A DNA stretch of 64,000 bases, from positions 1-64,000 of the forward strand of contig JABDLS010000042.1 of the NCBI GenBank assembly GCA_013002885.1, read 5' to 3'. Within the stretch, counting starts at the first letter, position 1, and each line of letters begins with the position of its first letter. This document shows positions 60,578 to 64,000 of the stretch, in pieces. Under the pieces are notes generated by a model that did not search any database, was not told where the DNA came from, and saw only the letters and a list, made by a program, of their open reading frames with translations. Made by a program: the position numbers and the translations under genes. Source of the stretch: Gemmatimonadota bacterium. Its GTDB lineage: Bacteria; Gemmatimonadota; Gemmatimonadetes; Longimicrobiales; Gaopeijiaceae.

Positions 60578-62178
60578 GCGCCGACCGTTTCACCGTCCTC
60601 GTGACGGACAAGGTCTCCGAGTCGGGCCTCGCCCCACTCCTCGGTGACGACCGTTTCGAGATCGTGATGATCGACGACTCCTCCGACCCGGCCTTTCCCC
60701 GAGCCCTCGCCGGGGCCCACGGCCTCATAGTCCGGAGTGCGACGAAGGTCCGCGAAGACCTCCTCTCCGACGCTCCGCTGCTCCGGGTCATCGGCAGGGC
60801 GGGCGTGGGCGTGGACAACATCGACCTGATGGCCGCTACACGAAATGGCGTGGCGGTGATGAACGCTCCGGCGGGAAACACCGTTTCCGCGGCGGAGCTG
60901 ACCATGGCGCTCATCCTCGCCATGGTCCGGCGTGTGGCGGCCGCCGACGCCTCGATGCGTTCCGGTGAGTGGGCACGCTCCCGGTTCAAAGGGGGTGAAT
61001 TGCGGGGGCGCACACTCGGCCTCGTCGGCGCTGGCCGGATCGGCGGAGAGGTCGCCAGACGCTGCCGCGCCTTCGGCATGAGCGTCGTGGCATTCGATCC
61101 CTATCTCACCACGGAGCGCGCCGAAGAGCTCCACATCGAGCGTGCCGAGCGCCTCGAGGACGTCCTGGAGAGGGCCGACGTCCTCTCGCTCCATGTGCCC
61201 CTGACCGACGGCACGCGCGCAATGATCGACGCCGATGCACTGGCGCGGATGAAGCATGGCGCCTTCTTGGTGAACGTGGCTCGGGGGGGTGTCGTCGTCG
61301 AAGACGACCTCGCCGCCGCACTCGAATCGGGTCACCTGGCTGGCGCGGCGCTCGACGTCTTTGCCAAGGAGCCACTGGAGGTGGACTCCCGACTCCGGGA
61401 GGTTCCGAATCTGGTCCTCACGCCTCACCTCGGCGCGTCGACATCGGAGGCCCAGGAGCTTGTGGCCACCGAGATCGCCGAGGGCGTGCGGGCGGCCTTG
61501 GCGGAGGGTGACCTGTCGAAGGCCCTGAACGCGCCGGCCATCAGTGGCGCATCGATGCGGGCGCTCTCGCCCTTGTTCTCCCTTGGTGAGGCGCTGGGCC
61601 ACCTGGCGTGCGCGCTGGCGCCTGGTGCCGTGGAAGAGATCCAGGTCAGGTACGCAGGAGACGCCGACGAGGCGCTGGAGCCACTCACGGCCTACGTGCT
61701 GGTGGGGCTACTTCGGAACGTCCTCGGCTCGGATCAGGTGAACTTCGTCAGTGCCGGACATCTCGCGGCGCAGCGCGACATCGACGTGGCGCGGACCCGG
61801 CTCTCTGCCCATGTCGACTACACCGAGTACGTGGAGCTGGTCGTCACCGCCGAGCGGGGTGAACTCCGTCTCGCCGGCGCGCTCCTGGGCGATTCCCACC
61901 CTCGGATCGTCCGCATCGCGGACTACCACGTGGACGTGGTCCCGGAAGGCACGCTCATCGTCCTGAAGAACGACGACGTGCCGGGCGTGATCGGACGCGT
62001 GGGTACCCTCCTCGGCGAGCACGGTATCAACATCGCCGGCTATCACCAGGCGCGGCTCTCGAAGGGAGGAGAGGCGCTGGCGGCGGTGGCTGTCGACGGG
62101 GCGGTCGGGGCCGAGGTCCGGCAGGCGCTTCTTGGCCTCGCAGAGGTATCGAGGGCGGTGGTGGTGAGGCTAGGATAG
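60574..62178 (+). CDS. serA: D-3-phosphoglycerate dehydrogenase, long form with ACT domain
   Basis: SerA oxidises 3-phosphoglycerate to phosphohydroxypyruvate with NAD+, the first step of serine synthesis. The 534-residue long form has the substrate/NAD core (about 1-315: VRSATKVREDLL, RAGVGVDNIDLMAATRNGV, the dinucleotide motif VGAGRIGGEVARR near 150, catalytic HLGASTSE), an intervening ASB domain (about 320-450) and a C-terminal ACT domain (about 460-534, NDDVPGVIGRVGTLLGEHGI) for serine feedback. It overlaps the aminotransferase gene by ATGA, so the first two steps of the pathway are co-translated; serB is not seen. Confidence 0.96.
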   Translation: MSADRFTVLVTDKVSESGLAPLLGDDRFEIVMIDDSSDPAFPRALAGAHGLIVRSATKVREDLLSDAPLLRVIGRAGVGVDNIDLMAATRNGVAVMNAPAGNTVSAAELTMALILAMVRRVAAADASMRSGEWARSRFKGGELRGRTLGLVGAGRIGGEVARRCRAFGMSVVAFDPYLTTERAEELHIERAERLEDVLERADVLSLHVPLTDGTRAMIDADALARMKHGAFLVNVARGGVVVEDDLAAALESGHLAGAALDVFAKEPLEVDSRLREVPNLVLTPHLGASTSEAQELVATEIAEGVRAALAEGDLSKALNAPAISGASMRALSPLFSLGEALGHLACALAPGAVEEIQVRYAGDADEALEPLTAYVLVGLLRNVLGSDQVNFVSAGHLAAQRDIDVARTRLSAHVDYTEYVELVVTAERGELRLAGALLGDSHPRIVRIADYHVDVVPEGTLIVLKNDDVPGVIGRVGTLLGEHGINIAGYHQARLSKGGEALAAVAVDGAVGAEVRQALLGLAEVSRAVVVRLG

Positions 62179-62183
62179 GAGCC

Positions 62184-62810
62184 GTGACGGCTCAGTCGCC
62201 CGTCACGCCGAAACGCCCACCGGACGTACGTCCATCTCAGTGGAAGGTGAGAGGCTCGATGCTCAGCGATCTCCAGACCAAGAAGCTGACGCGCTACTTC
62301 CAGGTCTACGACATCGACGACGACGGTCGCATCGATTCCGCCGACTTCGATCGAATCGTCCACAACGTGATGATCCTACATTGGGCGGAAGATGGCTCGG
62401 AGACCACGAGCGCCCTGCGTGAGGCCTACTCCCATTTCTGGCACGGCCTGCGCTCGGCTGCCGACGGTGACAGAGATGGTGGAGTCAGCATCGACGAATG
62501 GCTCGCCTATTGGCAGATCACCCTCGAGGACGACGCCCGCTACGAAGCGGAGGTCCACCAGCTGACGGATCGTCTCTTCACGGTGTTCGATCTCGACGAA
62601 GACGACACGATCGGCGCGGCCGAGTTCATGGACTTCTTCGGGGTTTTCGGCCTTCCGGTGGATCTCGCCGAGTCGGTGTTCGTGGAGCTGGACGCCAACG
62701 GCGACGGGGTGATCTCCCGGGACGAGCTTCTGGAGGTGGCTCGCGACTTCTACCGAAGCGACGATCACGAGGCTCCGGGCAATCTTCTCTTTGGCCCCTT
62801 CGGAGCGTGA
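62184..62810 (+). CDS. EF-hand calcium-binding protein (calerythrin/sarcoplasmic-type)
   Basis: This cytoplasmic protein of 208 residues (or 183 from the ATG at 62259) has four EF-hand loops: DIDDDGRIDSAD, DGDRDGGVSIDE, DLDEDDTIGAAE and DANGDGVISRDE. The last three match the canonical DxDxDG pattern; the third carries Thr at the Gly position. The C-terminal region is ELLEVARDFYRSDDHEAPGN. Such calerythrin-like proteins are rare in bacteria outside Actinobacteria and may buffer or sense Ca2+. The GTG at 62184 is close to the serA stop; MLSDLQTKKLTRY at 62259 is the alternative and fits family starts better. A Ca2+ antiporter gene lies elsewhere in the window. Confidence 0.87.
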   Translation: MTAQSPVTPKRPPDVRPSQWKVRGSMLSDLQTKKLTRYFQVYDIDDDGRIDSADFDRIVHNVMILHWAEDGSETTSALREAYSHFWHGLRSAADGDRDGGVSIDEWLAYWQITLEDDARYEAEVHQLTDRLFTVFDLDEDDTIGAAEFMDFFGVFGLPVDLAESVFVELDANGDGVISRDELLEVARDFYRSDDHEAPGNLLFGPFGA

Positions 62811-62853
62811 TCGGCGTCTTCGATGGCCCCATGCAGGTCGATAGGAGCACGGC

Positions 62854-64000
62854 ATGAAACTCACGTTCTGGGGCGCTGCTCAAACGGTGACCGGGTCCCT
62901 TCACATGCTCGAGTTCGAGGGCGGTCGGATCATCATGGACTGCGGCCTCTTCCAGGGCCGTAGGTCAGAGGCCCGCCGCTTCAACCAGGACTTCCCGGCG
63001 GACCCCTCGACCATCGACGTCGTACTCCTCTCCCACGCTCATATCGATCATTCGGGACTCCTTCCGAAGCTCTACAAGGAGGGTTTTCGCGGACGAGTCT
63101 TCGCTACGTCGGCCACCCGGGACCTGTGCACGTCGATGCTTGCCGACAGTGCATACATCCAGGAGAAGGACGCGGCGTGGGTGAATCGCCGTCAGCGTCG
63201 AAAGGGCAGCGATCGGGTCGAGCCCCTATACGGCGCCGAGGATGCCGCGGGGGTCATGGAGCACTTCGAGGACGTGGCCTACGGCGAGGACTTCGACGCT
63301 CTCCCCGGAGTCCGGGTCCAGTACCGGGACGCCGGGCACATTCTCGGGTCGGCCTCGATGGTGCTGACGGTCCGGGAGGACGGGCGGACGGTGAAGCTGG
63401 GCTTCACGGGGGACGTGGGTCGTCCTGACCGACCCATCCTCCGTGACCCCCAGCCCATGGAGGATTGCGACTACCTCATCTGCGAGTCGACCTATGGGGG
63501 GCGGGTTCATGAGCCCCCGGATCAGTCCAAGCAGCGACTCGCCCACGTCGTCGGAGCCACCGCCCGCCGAGGTGGGAAGGTCATCATTCCCGCCTTCGCC
63601 GTCGGGCGGACGCAGGAGATCGTGCATCGCCTCGACGACCTGACCAACGAGGGTCGGCTGCCTCCCATTCCGGTCTACGTGGACAGCCCTCTGGCGGTGA
63701 ACGTCACCGACATCTTCAAGCGTCACCCCGAGTGCTACGACGCAGAGCTCCTCGAATACATGAGAGACGACGCCGAGCCCTTCGGCTTCGGCCGGCTGAC
63801 CTACATCCGGGACGTGGAGGAGTCGAAGAAGCTGAACTCGTCTCGGCTGCCCATGGTGATCATCTCGGCGTCCGGCATGGCCGAGGCTGGACGGATCCTG
63901 CACCACCTCAGGAACAACGTCGAGGACCCCCGAAATACGGTGATGATCGTCGGTTACTGTGCGCCTCACACCTTGGGTCGCCGCATCGTGGAGCGGCGTC
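62854..64000 (+). CDS. MBL-fold beta-CASP ribonuclease-like protein, 3' end cut by window
   Basis: This metallo-beta-lactamase-fold protein of the CPSF73/YSH1-like beta-CASP group is an RNA nuclease or similar metal hydrolase. It starts at ATG 62854 after AGGAGCACGGC. The zinc motif is LLSHAHIDHSGLLPKL, followed by RDAGHILGSASM, GDVGRPDRPIL and the beta-CASP segment ICESTYGGRVHE and IPAFAVGRTQEIVHRL, with the final SASGMAEAGRILHHL near the right edge. The C-terminal motifs run past position 64000. Members process RNA 3' ends or act in RNA decay; the exact target is unknown. Confidence 0.93.
   Translation, partial: MKLTFWGAAQTVTGSLHMLEFEGGRIIMDCGLFQGRRSEARRFNQDFPADPSTIDVVLLSHAHIDHSGLLPKLYKEGFRGRVFATSATRDLCTSMLADSAYIQEKDAAWVNRRQRRKGSDRVEPLYGAEDAAGVMEHFEDVAYGEDFDALPGVRVQYRDAGHILGSASMVLTVREDGRTVKLGFTGDVGRPDRPILRDPQPMEDCDYLICESTYGGRVHEPPDQSKQRLAHVVGATARRGGKVIIPAFAVGRTQEIVHRLDDLTNEGRLPPIPVYVDSPLAVNVTDIFKRHPECYDAELLEYMRDDAEPFGFGRLTYIRDVEESKKLNSSRLPMVIISASGMAEAGRILHHLRNNVEDPRNTVMIVGYCAPHTLGRRIVERR

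Noticed and set aside
1-64000. tRNA, rRNA, CRISPR repeats, insertion sequences, prophage or integron signs
   Set aside because: I found no cloverleaf-like tRNA, no regular spaced repeats, no transposase or integrase reading frame and no flanking direct repeats in the window. A computed scan (tRNAscan, Infernal) would be needed to exclude small RNAs.

Overview
This is a gene-dense, visibly GC-rich bacterial chromosome segment with very short intergenic gaps, many ATGA or TGATG stop/start overlaps, and no rRNA, tRNA, CRISPR array, insertion sequence or prophage that I can see. The gene content best fits a Gemmatimonadota-like heterotroph: a PadR regulator with a large MacB/FtsX-type permease, a TonB receptor paired with a DUF4249-type lipoprotein, a DUF5777 barrel, many secreted peptidases and amidohydrolases, Ku plus LigD, and a class V aminotransferase next to serA. 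The phylum is inferred from gene families, not proven. Two genes are cut by the window: a PQQ dehydrogenase at the left edge and an MBL-fold nuclease-like protein at the right edge.

Layout. 1-7.1 kb: truncated periplasmic PQQ dehydrogenase (minus), then a secreted S9 peptidase, a membrane-anchored alpha/beta hydrolase, an MscS channel and a double PRC-barrel protein (plus). 7.2-14.8 kb, minus strand: PadR, MacB/FtsX permease, diheme cytochrome c, octaheme cytochrome fused to TPRs, and an amidase. 15.1-24.5 kb: a glycine-rich membrane protein, an endonuclease/exonuclease/phosphatase-fold lipoprotein, a methyltransferase, a GH20 hexosaminidase overlapping an aldehyde dehydrogenase, an ankyrin protein overlapping an N-acyl-D-amino-acid deacylase-like enzyme, and a DUF5777 barrel. 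24.7-32.8 kb: a POT peptide transporter, then an end-joining neighbourhood (MerR-TPR regulator, Ku, Ca2+/cation antiporter, K+ channel with a zinc ribbon, three-domain LigD).

32.9-40.9 kb: a D-cysteine desulfhydrase-like PLP enzyme overlapping a histone-deacetylase-fold enzyme, a TonB receptor with DUF4249 partner, a DtxR-type metalloregulator with palindromes in its divergent promoter region, a membrane-anchored protein with a prepilin, ApaG and a small orphan. 41-51 kb: a predicted ABC-class ATPase paired with a six-hairpin-glycosidase-like protein, gamma-glutamyltransferase, a second deacylase, an enoyl-CoA hydratase, a deoxyhypusine synthase homologue and a secreted M20 peptidase. 51-64 kb: stand-alone Wzz-like protein, TypA/BipA, a serine hydrolase lipoprotein, an unknown lipoprotein followed by a clear terminator, thioredoxin-like protein, membrane spermidine-synthase-like protein, dCMP deaminase-like protein, aminotransferase plus SerA (serine synthesis), an EF-hand protein and the truncated MBL protein.

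The common theme is scavenging of peptides and modified amino acids: S9, M20, GGT, two D-aminoacylase-like enzymes, an amidase and a POT transporter would together turn extracellular or cell-wall peptides into importable units. The cytochrome/PQQ genes suggest periplasmic electron transfer, and Ku/LigD suggests an end-joining repair capacity. The most unusual items are the octaheme-TPR fusion, the ATPase plus glycosidase-like pair, the deoxyhypusine synthase homologue, and the metal-regulator/TonB block with its palindromes.
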